From: Firmicutes bacterium UBA5227
Lineage (GTDB): Bacteria; Bacillota; Clostridia; Tissierellales; Sedimentibacteraceae
Reading direction: 5' to 3'
DNA length: 26,914 bases
Assembly: GCA_002409285.1 (NCBI GenBank)
Contig: DHUT01000050.1
Location: 40,906 to 67,819 of the forward strand
A program made the translations under genes and the position numbers. Shown here piece after piece: positions 16,444 through 22,008 of this stretch (the stretch's first letter is position 1; each line of letters begins with the position of its first letter). The notes under the pieces are model-generated. The model ran no database searches. It was given only the letters and a program-made list of their open reading frames with translations, and was not told the origin of the DNA.

Positions 16444-17379
16444 ATGAATAATAAGATAATAGTAATTGTAGGGCCCACGGCCGTTGGAAAAACATATGTA
16501 TCTGTTGAACTTGCGAAAAGGCTTAATACAGAAATAATTTCAGCGGATTCTATTCAAATTTATAAAAAGATGAATATAGGCTCTGCTAAGATTACAAATA
16601 ATGAAAAGCAAGGAATAGTTCATCATATGATAGATATAGCAGATCCTGATGAAAATTATTCCGTTTCTGATTTTAAAGAAGATTCCGAAAACATTATAGA
16701 CAGCATGCTAAGTAACGAAAAAATCCCTATTATAGTAGGCGGAAGCGGTTTATATGTTAATTCTCTTGTTTACGATTTAGATTTTGGAAGGGTTAAATCA
16801 GATGATAAACTGAGAGATTACTATAATCAATTTGTTATGGAAAATGGGGAAGATTCACTATATGAAAGGCTTAAGCAAATCGACCCTGAGTCGGCGGATA
16901 AAATTCACAAAAAAAATATAAAAAGGGTTATACGTGCTTTAGAGGTATACGATATAACAGGGACTAAATTTTCTGAACTGAACACAGATATTAGAAAACC
17001 AAGCAATAAATATGAATGTATTTTAATTGGACTTTCTATGAACAGAAAGGTTCTTTATGAAAGAATTAATCAACGTGTAGACAAAATGATTGAAGATGGT
17101 CTGATTGAGGAGGTAAAAAGCCTTCTGAATAAAGGATATACTAAAAATCTTGTTTCAATGCAGGCTATTGGATACAAAGAAATAATCGATTACCTTGAAG
17201 GAAATTCCACCCTTGAAGAAGCTGTAAATATACTTAAACGCAACACCAGAAGATTTGCTAAACGGCAATACACGTGGTTCCTGAAAGATGAAAATGTGAA
17301 ATGGTTTGAAATAGAGGATATTAAGCAAATTGATTTGACTGTTGATGAAATATATGATTTTTTAAGCAAACATATATAA
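16444..17379 (+). CDS. miaA: tRNA dimethylallyltransferase
   Basis: A 311-residue enzyme that adds a dimethylallyl group to N6 of A37, the step before MiaB. Seen: P-loop GPTAVGKT (residues 10-17), DSIQIYKKMNIGSAK (catalytic Asp and substrate contacts), HHMIDIADPDENYSVSDF, the GGSGLYVNSL motif and, late, MQAIGYKEI and RNTRRFAKRQYTWF, which bind the tRNA. The ATG lies 13 bases after the mutL stop with only a weak ribosome-binding site (AGAG), suggesting coupling to mutL translation. hfq follows after 10 bases, as in many bacteria. Confidence 0.96.
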   Translation: MNNKIIVIVGPTAVGKTYVSVELAKRLNTEIISADSIQIYKKMNIGSAKITNNEKQGIVHHMIDIADPDENYSVSDFKEDSENIIDSMLSNEKIPIIVGGSGLYVNSLVYDLDFGRVKSDDKLRDYYNQFVMENGEDSLYERLKQIDPESADKIHKKNIKRVIRALEVYDITGTKFSELNTDIRKPSNKYECILIGLSMNRKVLYERINQRVDKMIEDGLIEEVKSLLNKGYTKNLVSMQAIGYKEIIDYLEGNSTLEEAVNILKRNTRRFAKRQYTWFLKDENVKWFEIEDIKQIDLTVDEIYDFLSKHI

Positions 17380-17389
17380 GGAGGAAAGT

Positions 17390-17626
17390 ATGAATAACAT
17401 TAATTTACAGGATTCTTTCTTAAATACCGTAAGAAGAGAAAAAATAACCATTACAGTTTTTTTAAATAATGGATACAAGCTTACGGGAACTGTAGCCGGC
17501 TTTGACAACTATGTGGTTTTCATTGAAACAGATAAAGGTCAGCAGTTGGTTTACAAACATGCAATTACATCAATACTGCCTTTCAGGCAGGTAAAACTAT
17601 TTAACAATGAAACTATAGAGGAGTAA
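17390..17626 (+). CDS. hfq: RNA chaperone Hfq
   Basis: A 78-residue Sm-like protein forming a hexameric ring that binds U-rich RNA ends. Seen: NLQDSFLNTVRREK (Q7 and D8 of the proximal face), the Sm1 core LNNGYKLTGTVAGFDNYVV and the Sm2 signature YKHAI (55-59). An excellent AGGAGG stands 7 bases before the ATG. The acidic C-terminal tail is very short (about a dozen residues), as in Gram-positive Hfq. Its place after miaA is the usual one; the next gene starts only two bases after its stop. Confidence 0.97.
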   Translation: MNNINLQDSFLNTVRREKITITVFLNNGYKLTGTVAGFDNYVVFIETDKGQQLVYKHAITSILPFRQVKLFNNETIEE

Positions 17627-17628
17627 TA

Positions 17629-18927
17629 ATGTCGACAGAAAATATATTATGTAAACAGTTTGGCGTTAGCAGAACTGTTTTTGATTATGTGAAAAAAATT
17701 GAAACTGAAATTAAAGAAAAAAGCTTTGGGAAAATAGAAGAAATCAGAGAGTATAATCAATACAAGGTCATAAGCGCCATGCAGGAGCATAAGCTTGATT
17801 ACACTAATTTTTATTGGAATACCGGTTATGGCTATGATGATCCGGGAAGAGAGAAAGTAGAAAAAATATTTGCCTCTGTTTTTCATACTGAGGATGCATT
17901 GGTGCGTCCATCAATAGCATCCGGAACTCATGCTTTATATTTAACACTGTCAGCTCTGTTAAACTATGGAGATGAAGTCATTGCAATATCAGGGCGCCCT
18001 TATGACACAATGCTTACAGTTCTTGGGCAAGAGGGAAACGAGCCAGGCAATTTAAAGGAAGCCGGAGTAAACTATAAAGAAATTCCTCTATATAACAATG
18101 ATATAGACTGGGAAAGTGCGTTAAAGGAAGTAACGATGAAAACTAAGCTTTTGATGATTCAGCGTTCAACCGGCTACAGCTTCAGGCCAGCCTTGACTTT
18201 GGAAAAAATAAAAAATGCAATAGAAAAAATCAGAGAGGTTTATCCCAACATTTATATAATGGTCGACAACTGCTATGGCGAGTTCATAGAAGAAATTGAA
18301 CCGTCAGATATAGGTGCGGATGTTGTAATAGGCTCTTTAATTAAGAACCCCGGCGGTGGAATTGCACTGTCGGGAGGATATGTTGCAGGTAAGAAGGTTA
18401 TTATTGACAGAATAGCCAACCGTCTGACAGCTCCCGGAGTAGGAAGAGAAATAGGACTTACATACGGAAGCACAAGAAACACATTGCAGGGATTATTTTT
18501 TGCTCCTCACATAGTATCAGAAGCTTTAAAGGGAGCGATTTTATTCGGCGGAGTGTTTAATTCACTGGGCTTTGAAATAACCCCCACATTAGATGATAAA
18601 AGAAGTGACATAATTCAGGCAATTAAATTTAATAATAAGGATATGGTAGTTAAAATATGCGAGGCGGTTCAGGCTGCATCTCCGGTGGATGCTCATGTGT
18701 CTCCCGTGCCGTGGGAAATGCCGGGATATACAGACCAGGTTATAATGGCCTCAGGTGCCTTTGTTTCCGGTTCCTCAATTGAATTAAGCGCCGATGCTCC
18801 CATGAGAGCACCATATATAGCTTATATACAGGGAGGTCTATTTTATGACCATGCTAAGCTCGGAGTGATGCTGGCACTTGAAAAGATGATGGAATTTGAA
18901 GAAATTAAGAAAATGGTTAATAATTAA
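17629..18927 (+). CDS. PLP-dependent methionine gamma-lyase/aluminium-resistance family protein (COG4100)
   Basis: A 432-residue fold-type I pyridoxal-phosphate enzyme of the family variously named aluminium resistance protein or methionine gamma-lyase family (YnbB-like). The true substrate is not established. Seen: FYWNTGYGYDDPGREKVEKI, the PLP-phosphate region RPSIASGTHALYL, DNCYGEF with the Asp that contacts the ring, the Schiff-base lysine K239 in SLIKNPGGGIA and a C-terminal PYIAYIQGGLFYDHAKLG. GAGGAG precedes the ATG. It shares the hfq transcript; the position between hfq and lexA is common in clostridia. No terminator is seen after it, so the following toxin region may receive read-through. 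Confidence 0.92.
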   Translation: MSTENILCKQFGVSRTVFDYVKKIETEIKEKSFGKIEEIREYNQYKVISAMQEHKLDYTNFYWNTGYGYDDPGREKVEKIFASVFHTEDALVRPSIASGTHALYLTLSALLNYGDEVIAISGRPYDTMLTVLGQEGNEPGNLKEAGVNYKEIPLYNNDIDWESALKEVTMKTKLLMIQRSTGYSFRPALTLEKIKNAIEKIREVYPNIYIMVDNCYGEFIEEIEPSDIGADVVIGSLIKNPGGGIALSGGYVAGKKVIIDRIANRLTAPGVGREIGLTYGSTRNTLQGLFFAPHIVSEALKGAILFGGVFNSLGFEITPTLDDKRSDIIQAIKFNNKDMVVKICEAVQAASPVDAHVSPVPWEMPGYTDQVIMASGAFVSGSSIELSADAPMRAPYIAYIQGGLFYDHAKLGVMLALEKMMEFEEIKKMVNN

Positions 18928-18929
18928 TG

Positions 18930-18958
18930 TTGTAAGTAATGGGAAAATATTATAAAAT
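18930..18958 (+). promoter_or_regulatory. Probable promoter of the holin-like toxin gene
   Basis: TTGTAA (18930-18935), 17 bases, TAAAAT (18953-18958), beginning three bases after the PLP enzyme stop. A start near 18965 would give a 5' leader of about 70 bases containing the hairpin and mini-ORF below. Confidence 0.5.
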
Positions 18959-18982
18959 ATATATGAATAGGTAGAACAGGGT

Positions 18983-19012
18983 ATGGCTGACCATCCTGAT
19001 GAAAGGAGGTAA
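18983..19012 (+). CDS. Possible nine-codon leader ORF ahead of the toxin
   Basis: ATG at 18983 opens the peptide MADHPDERR, whose last codons AGG AGG are the first of two Shine-Dalgarno sequences (AAAGGAGGT, 19002-19010). It has only a weak ribosome-binding site of its own. It could be chance, or could couple ribosomes to the toxin start 24 bases downstream. Confidence 0.25.
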   Translation: MADHPDERR

Positions 19013-19021
19013 CTCTTTCAT
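18999..19021 (+). promoter_or_regulatory. Hairpin enclosing the first Shine-Dalgarno of the toxin leader
   Basis: ATGAAAG and CTTTCAT form a perfect 7-bp stem whose loop (19006-19014) holds most of the upstream GGAGGT. The second Shine-Dalgarno AGGAGGTGA (19022-19030) starts directly after the stem. Structured 5' regions of this sort are common in type I toxin mRNAs. Confidence 0.45.
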
Positions 19022-19035
19022 AGGAGGTGAGGCTG

Positions 19036-19122
19036 ATGTCTATATTTGAAGCGCTAACATTAATGATTGCTTTTGCAACATTAATAGCAGTAGTTATAAA
19101 TGGAAATGGACAAAAAAAGTAA
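19036..19122 (+). CDS. Holin-like toxin peptide (Hol_Tox type), 28 residues
   Basis: A tiny membrane peptide beginning MSIFEALTLMIAFATLIAVV and ending in a short polar tail with two lysines. The pattern M-S-x-(F/Y)-E-A-L-x-L-M-I-x-F then a hydrophobic helix and basic end is that of the putative holin-like toxin family (Hol_Tox) of Firmicutes, which resembles the type I toxins TxpA and BsrG. One predicted membrane helix covers about residues 5-22. AGGAGGTGA ends 5 bases before the ATG. The stop codon lies in a strong hairpin (19119-19148) that acts as a terminator on the opposite strand. Family match is strong for such a short peptide; toxicity is inferred. Confidence 0.82.
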   Translation: MSIFEALTLMIAFATLIAVVINGNGQKK

Positions 19123-19148
19123 TTACCCTGTTGGCGCAGAGTAATTAC
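19119..19148 (-). terminator. Terminator of the antisense RNA
   Basis: Arms GTAATTAC at 19119-19126 and 19141-19148 pair over 8 bp, extended after one C/A mismatch by CTG/CAG, loop TTGGCG. On the minus strand it is followed by TTTTTTT, making a classic intrinsic terminator; on the plus strand there is no T run. It also ends any lexA read-through. Confidence 0.75.
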
Positions 19149-19174
19149 ATACTGATTTAAATCCATATTTAGGT

Positions 19175-19190
19175 CAGTCAGCGCTGACTG
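19175..19190. repeat. 16-base perfect palindrome between toxin and lexA
   Basis: CAGTCAGCGCTGACTG reads the same on both strands and would fold into a hairpin in either transcript: near the 5' end of the antisense RNA, and at the 3' end of the toxin mRNA where it is followed by a moderately T-rich stretch (CCTATTCTTATCTTAT). It is the best candidate for the toxin mRNA 3' end and for an initial loop-loop contact. Confidence 0.7.
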
Positions 19191-19210
19191 CCTATTCTTA
19201 TCTTATGTAT

Positions 19211-19239
19211 ATTATAACCAATTTATACGATTAAATCAA
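19211..19239 (-). promoter_or_regulatory. Antisense RNA promoter
   Basis: Minus strand: TTGATT (complement of 19234-19239), 17 bases, TATAAT (complement of 19211-19216). It starts 23 bases past the lexA stop and points the same way as lexA, into the toxin gene. Confidence 0.7.
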
Positions 19240-19261
19240 CAGTAAACTTTAAAATTATTTT

Positions 19262-19885
19262 TCAATATTTTCTTACAACAGCTTTCACAACTCCCAGTAT
19301 ATACGGCTCCTTAACAAGTATGGGATCCATTGAGCTGTTTTCAGGTTGAAGACGAACATGATCTTTTTCTTTATAAAAGGTTTTTACAGTGGCCTCATCA
19401 TCTATCAGTGCAACTACTATATCGCCGTTATCGGCTGTATTTTGCTGGTTAACAACTACATAATCGCCATTCAGTATTCCGGCTTCAATCATGCTTTCAC
19501 CTTTTACCTTTAAAACATATGATTCCTTGTTTCCCACAAAATCAATGGAAAGAGGGAGTGTATCATCTACATTCTCAACAGCTAAAATTGGTTTGCCCGC
19601 AGCAACAGTACCTATAATCGGTACATTAACAATTTCTTTTTTTGGCATATTGCAGCATATATCATCAACATCAATTAGTTCAATAGCTCTTCGCTTATTA
19701 TTTCCCTTTTTTAAATAGCCCTTTTCTTCTAAAGTATTTAAATGAGCATGCACAGAAGAAGTAGAACTTAAACCCACAGCTTTGCAGATTTCGCGGATAG
19801 ATGGGGGATATCCCCTTAATGTTAATTCGTCTTTTATGTACTGTAATATTTTTATTTGCTTATCGCTTAAGCCTTCATAATTCAT
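19262..19885 (-). CDS. lexA: LexA repressor
   Basis: A 207-residue SOS repressor. Seen: winged-helix DNA-binding domain with YPPSIREICKAVGLSSTSSVHAHL (read as the blocks YPPSIREICKAVGLSS and SVHAHL), the self-cleavage bond A96-G97 in GTVAAGKP, catalytic S131 in KGESMIEAGI and general-base K168 in TVKTFYKE. All residues for RecA-stimulated autocleavage are present. The ATG at 19885 has GGGGTGA upstream. The promoter is overlapped by a LexA-like palindrome, indicating autoregulation. No intrinsic terminator is visible between its stop and the antisense promoter, so some transcripts probably run on to 19112. Confidence 0.97.
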   Translation of the reverse strand: MNYEGLSDKQIKILQYIKDELTLRGYPPSIREICKAVGLSSTSSVHAHLNTLEEKGYLKKGNNKRRAIELIDVDDICCNMPKKEIVNVPIIGTVAAGKPILAVENVDDTLPLSIDFVGNKESYVLKVKGESMIEAGILNGDYVVVNQQNTADNGDIVVALIDDEATVKTFYKEKDHVRLQPENSSMDPILVKEPYILGVVKAVVRKY

Positions 19886-19909
19886 AGGTTCACCCCTTTG
19901 TTTTTCTAT

Positions 19910-19938
19910 ATTTTAACATAGAACATAAAAAAAATCAA
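19910..19938 (-). promoter_or_regulatory. lexA promoter
   Basis: Minus strand: TTGATT (complement of 19933-19938), 17 bases, TAAAAT (complement of 19910-19915). The -35 lies inside the palindrome at 19936-19949, so LexA bound there would exclude polymerase. Confidence 0.7.
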
Positions 19939-19949
19939 ACATTTGTTTG
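19936..19949. promoter_or_regulatory. Variant LexA box at the lexA -35
   Basis: CAAACATTTGTTTG is a perfect 14-base palindrome with the same layout as the Gram-positive SOS box (CGAAC-N4-GTTCG) but with A/T in place of the outer G/C core base. Its overlap with the lexA -35 suggests an autoregulatory site. Confidence 0.6.
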
Positions 19950-19967
19950 AAAAAAATAAAAAAAGTA

Positions 19968-19996
19968 TTGACGGCGAACAAAAGTTCTGTTAAAAT
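19968..19996 (+). promoter_or_regulatory. yneA promoter with embedded LexA box
   Basis: TTGACG (19968-19973), 17 bases, TAAAAT (19991-19996). The spacer contains a full SOS box (next entry), the arrangement expected for tight LexA repression. Confidence 0.8.
19975..19988. promoter_or_regulatory. LexA (SOS) box
   Basis: CGAACAAAAGTTCT has the perfect GAAC-N4-GTTC core of Firmicutes LexA sites and sits between -35 and -10 of the yneA promoter. A second, weaker box (GAAAATATGTTC, 20004-20015) follows just downstream. Confidence 0.88.
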
Positions 19997-20025
19997 CAAT
20001 GTAGAAAATATGTTCGAGGTGCATT

Positions 20026-20328
20026 ATGATTCTACTAAATAAATACAAGGTTACCGATATTAAAAAGTTTAAGCGATTTATTTCCATGTCAGTATTGTTT
20101 ATAAGTATCTTAGTTTTTGCGTCAATGGCTACCTTGAAGGCGTATTCCGAAAATATACCTCAATTTAGCTATATAAGAGTAGAGAGAGGGGATACGCTTT
20201 GGTCTATAGCATCAAAAAATATGGAAGCAAAAGATATTAGAAAAGCTGTTTATGAAATTTCAAAATTAAATAGCATTAAAAACTCTTCCATTTATCCCGG
20301 TGACATAATAAAATTACCTGTTGACTAA
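20026..20328 (+). CDS. yneA: YneA-like SOS cell-division suppressor with LysM domain
   Basis: A 100-residue protein: a basic N-terminus, one membrane helix (about residues 18-36), then an extracellular LysM domain from RVERGDTLWSIASKN to IYPGDIIKLP. This is the YneA architecture; YneA is made after DNA damage and delays septation. Identification rests on the architecture, divergence from lexA and the LexA box in its promoter, more than on residue identity. The start has GAGGTG 5-10 bases ahead. Another LysM membrane protein role is possible but the context is strong. Confidence 0.85.
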   Translation: MILLNKYKVTDIKKFKRFISMSVLFISILVFASMATLKAYSENIPQFSYIRVERGDTLWSIASKNMEAKDIRKAVYEISKLNSIKNSSIYPGDIIKLPVD

Positions 20329-20344
20329 ACTGAGTAATTTATTG

Positions 20345-20377
20345 AAATTTCCATATTTTAATATGGAAATTTTTTTT
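20345..20377 (+). terminator. Terminator of yneA
   Basis: AAATTTCCATAT and ATATGGAAATTT form a 12-bp perfect stem with loop TTTA, followed by T5. The last T residues are already part of the -35 of the next promoter (20376-20381). Confidence 0.85.
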
Positions 20378-20404
20378 GCCAATTCGATATCTATGTGTTA
20401 TAAT
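20376..20404 (+). promoter_or_regulatory. mgtE promoter
   Basis: TTGCCA (20376-20381), 17 bases, TATAAT (20399-20404). The start near 20411 gives a 5' leader of about 207 bases before mgtE, far longer than needed for a plain message. Confidence 0.8.
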
Positions 20405-20412
20405 GAAATTTG

Positions 20413-20449
20413 CCATTTATATAAAAGGGTGAATTGATATTTTAAATGG
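20413..20449 (+). promoter_or_regulatory. 5' stem-loop of the mgtE leader
   Basis: CCATTTA (20413-20419) pairs perfectly with TAAATGG (20443-20449), starting almost at the predicted 5' end of the transcript. It probably stabilises the leader RNA. I looked for the M-box (ykoK) magnesium riboswitch consensus here and do not see it. Confidence 0.45.
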
Positions 20450-20488
20450 ATTCGAATAAATGAATAAATAATGTTAGGAGTGATGATT

Positions 20489-20566
20489 ATGGATTCCGGC
20501 CCTTTACCTGAAACTAAAAAAATAAAGAAGTCATATTACGGGAACCATAATCATTTACTCTTATAA
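20489..20566 (+). CDS. Putative mgtE leader peptide, 25 residues
   Basis: ATG at 20489 has AGGAG (20476-20480) at 8 bases, an ideal spacing. The peptide starts MDSGPLPETKKIKKSYYG and ends with His/Asn and three leucines. It is unlike any family I know; the early Asp, two prolines and Glu recall in style the acidic/proline-rich start of enteric MgtL, which makes ribosomes unstable at low magnesium. Codons 16-20 form the 5' arm of the hairpin at 20536-20582, and the stop falls in its loop, the layout of a translation-controlled attenuator. ATG at 20483 in the same frame is too close to the Shine-Dalgarno. Expression is unproven. Confidence 0.5.
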   Translation: MDSGPLPETKKIKKSYYGNHNHLLL

Positions 20567-20614
20567 GATAAGGTTCCCGTAAAAAATTTGGGGTATTACC
20601 CTGTAGGAGGGAAC
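20536..20614 (+). promoter_or_regulatory. Competing hairpins controlling the mgtE ribosome-binding site
   Basis: TTACGGGAACC (20536-20546) pairs perfectly with GGTTCCCGTAA (20572-20582), 11 bp. The same 3' arm can instead pair GTTCCC (20573-20578) with GGGAAC (20609-20614), which overlaps the mgtE Shine-Dalgarno AGGAGG (20605-20610). A third small hairpin CCCT/AGGG (20599-20611) also masks it. The exclusive pairings suggest that leader translation decides access to mgtE; which state is ON is inference. Confidence 0.5.
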
Positions 20615-20617
20615 AAA

Positions 20618-21955
20618 ATGGATGAAAAAATATTAATGGATTTGATCGAACGAAAAAGATATATTGAACTAAAAGAAAAGCTGTCTGAAATGAATGCTGT
20701 AGATATTGCGGAATTACTGAATCCCTTGGAACATCCTATTACTTTATTGATTTTCAGAATGCTGCCTAAGGATATGGCAGTTGAAGTCTTTTCATATTTT
20801 TCATCAGAACAGCAGGCAGATATTATTAATGCAATAACTGATAAAGAGTTAAAATATATACTTGATGAATTATTTTTTGATGACATGATTGACCTTATAG
20901 AAGAAATGCCTGCAAACCTGGTAAACAAAATTTTAGCTAACTCTACACATGATGAAAGAAAGTTAATCAATCAATTTTTGAAGTATCCTGCTGATTCTGC
21001 AGGCAGTTTGATGACTATTGAATATGTGGAGCTAAAAAAAGAAATGACTGTAATGAAAGCCCTTAAGCATATAAAAGATATCGGCTTGAGCAAGGAAACG
21101 GTATACACATGTTATGTTACCGATGACAACAGAAAACTTGAGGCTATTATATCCTTAAGATCTCTGGTAGTTTCAGATGATGAAATTGTTATTAAAGACA
21201 TAATGCACGAAGACATAATTTATGTCAATACTCACGATGATCAGGAAACCGTAGCAGGTATATTTAAGAAATATGGTTTTTTGGCATTGCCTGTGGTAGA
21301 TATGGAAAATCGTCTGACAGGTATAATAACGGTAGATGATATAATGGATGTTATGGAGCAGGAGGCAACAGAGGACTTTCAAAGAATGGCCGCAATGTCC
21401 CCTTCAGAAGAAACTTATTTAGACTCAAGCGTCCTTACTTTAGCAAAGCAAAGAATTCCATGGCTGTTGATATTAATGATAGGCGGCGCATTTACAGGCG
21501 GCATCATTTCAAAATTTGAAAATGTTTTAAGCGCAGTTGTGGCACTCACAGCATTTATACCAATGTTGATGGATACAGGCGGCAATTCGGGAAGCCAGTC
21601 ATCAACCTTAATAATACGTGGACTGGCAACAGGTGAAATAGCACTAAAAGACATATGGAAGGTTTTGTGGAAGGAATTCCGCATAAGCTTAATAGCGGGA
21701 ACTACATTAGCAGCGGTAAACTTTGCAAAAAACATGCTGTTTGATAAAGTTGGAGTGTTAGTATCCCTGACAGTATCCTGCACCTTAATTGTAACAGTAA
21801 TGGTTTCGAAAATTATTGGAGGCGTTCTGCCATTATTGGCAAAAAGATTAAAACTGGATCCTGCAATTATGGCGGGTCCGCTTATTACAACAATAGTAGA
21901 TACAATAACCTTGATGGTATATTTTACAATTGCATCTATGCTGATGCAATTGTAG
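20618..21955 (+). CDS. mgtE: Magnesium transporter MgtE
   Basis: A 445-residue Mg2+ channel with all usual parts. Seen: an alpha-helical N domain (about residues 1-125) with MNAVDIAELLNPLEHP, two CBS domains (about 130-250; GFLALPVVDMENRLTGIITVDD-type end, diagnostic block LTGIITVDDIMDVME), a plug-helix region and five membrane helices containing TGGNSGSQSSTLIIRGLATG, the pore signature, and a final VDTITLMVYF. The N and CBS parts sense cytosolic Mg2+ and close the pore. The start at 20618 follows AGGAGG; the in-frame TTG at 20588 would run through the ribosome-binding site. Transcript leader as described above. Confidence 0.96.
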   Translation: MDEKILMDLIERKRYIELKEKLSEMNAVDIAELLNPLEHPITLLIFRMLPKDMAVEVFSYFSSEQQADIINAITDKELKYILDELFFDDMIDLIEEMPANLVNKILANSTHDERKLINQFLKYPADSAGSLMTIEYVELKKEMTVMKALKHIKDIGLSKETVYTCYVTDDNRKLEAIISLRSLVVSDDEIVIKDIMHEDIIYVNTHDDQETVAGIFKKYGFLALPVVDMENRLTGIITVDDIMDVMEQEATEDFQRMAAMSPSEETYLDSSVLTLAKQRIPWLLILMIGGAFTGGIISKFENVLSAVVALTAFIPMLMDTGGNSGSQSSTLIIRGLATGEIALKDIWKVLWKEFRISLIAGTTLAAVNFAKNMLFDKVGVLVSLTVSCTLIVTVMVSKIIGGVLPLLAKRLKLDPAIMAGPLITTIVDTITLMVYFTIASMLMQL

Positions 21956-21977
21956 TTGAACTTAATATAAATATTTT

Positions 21978-22008
21978 AAAAAGATGCACAGATTTTATGC
22001 ATCTTTTT
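21978..22008. terminator. Bidirectional terminator between mgtE and the recombinase gene
   Basis: AAAAAGATGCA and TGCATCTTTTT form an 11-bp stem with a 9-base loop; the A5/T5 ends give a T run on both strands. The recombinase stop codon overlaps the end of the right arm (22007-22009). Confidence 0.85.

Larger units (their letters stand above)
19112..19204 (-). ncRNA. Candidate antisense RNA antitoxin opposing the toxin 3' end
   Basis: On the minus strand a promoter (TTGATT, 17 bases, TATAAT) predicts a start near 19204. Transcription then runs through a 16-base perfect palindrome (19175-19190) and stops at a hairpin with GTAATTAC arms (19148-19141 and 19126-19119) and an inner CTG/CAG, followed by seven T residues (complement of 19112-19118). 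The product, about 90 nt, would be complementary to the last toxin codons and the 3' untranslated region, the arrangement of RatA/TxpA and SR4/BsrG. Inferred from sequence signals only; exact ends are estimates. Confidence 0.62.

Noticed and set aside
19175..19190. Palindrome as the lexA terminator
   Set aside because: No T run follows on the minus strand, and the antisense promoter lies between lexA and it; the T7 hairpin at 19119-19148 is the better end for minus-strand RNA.
20411..20617. M-box (ykoK) magnesium riboswitch before mgtE
   Set aside because: Expected because of the gene, but I cannot find its conserved core; the leader instead holds a short ORF and simple hairpins. A covariance scan would settle it.
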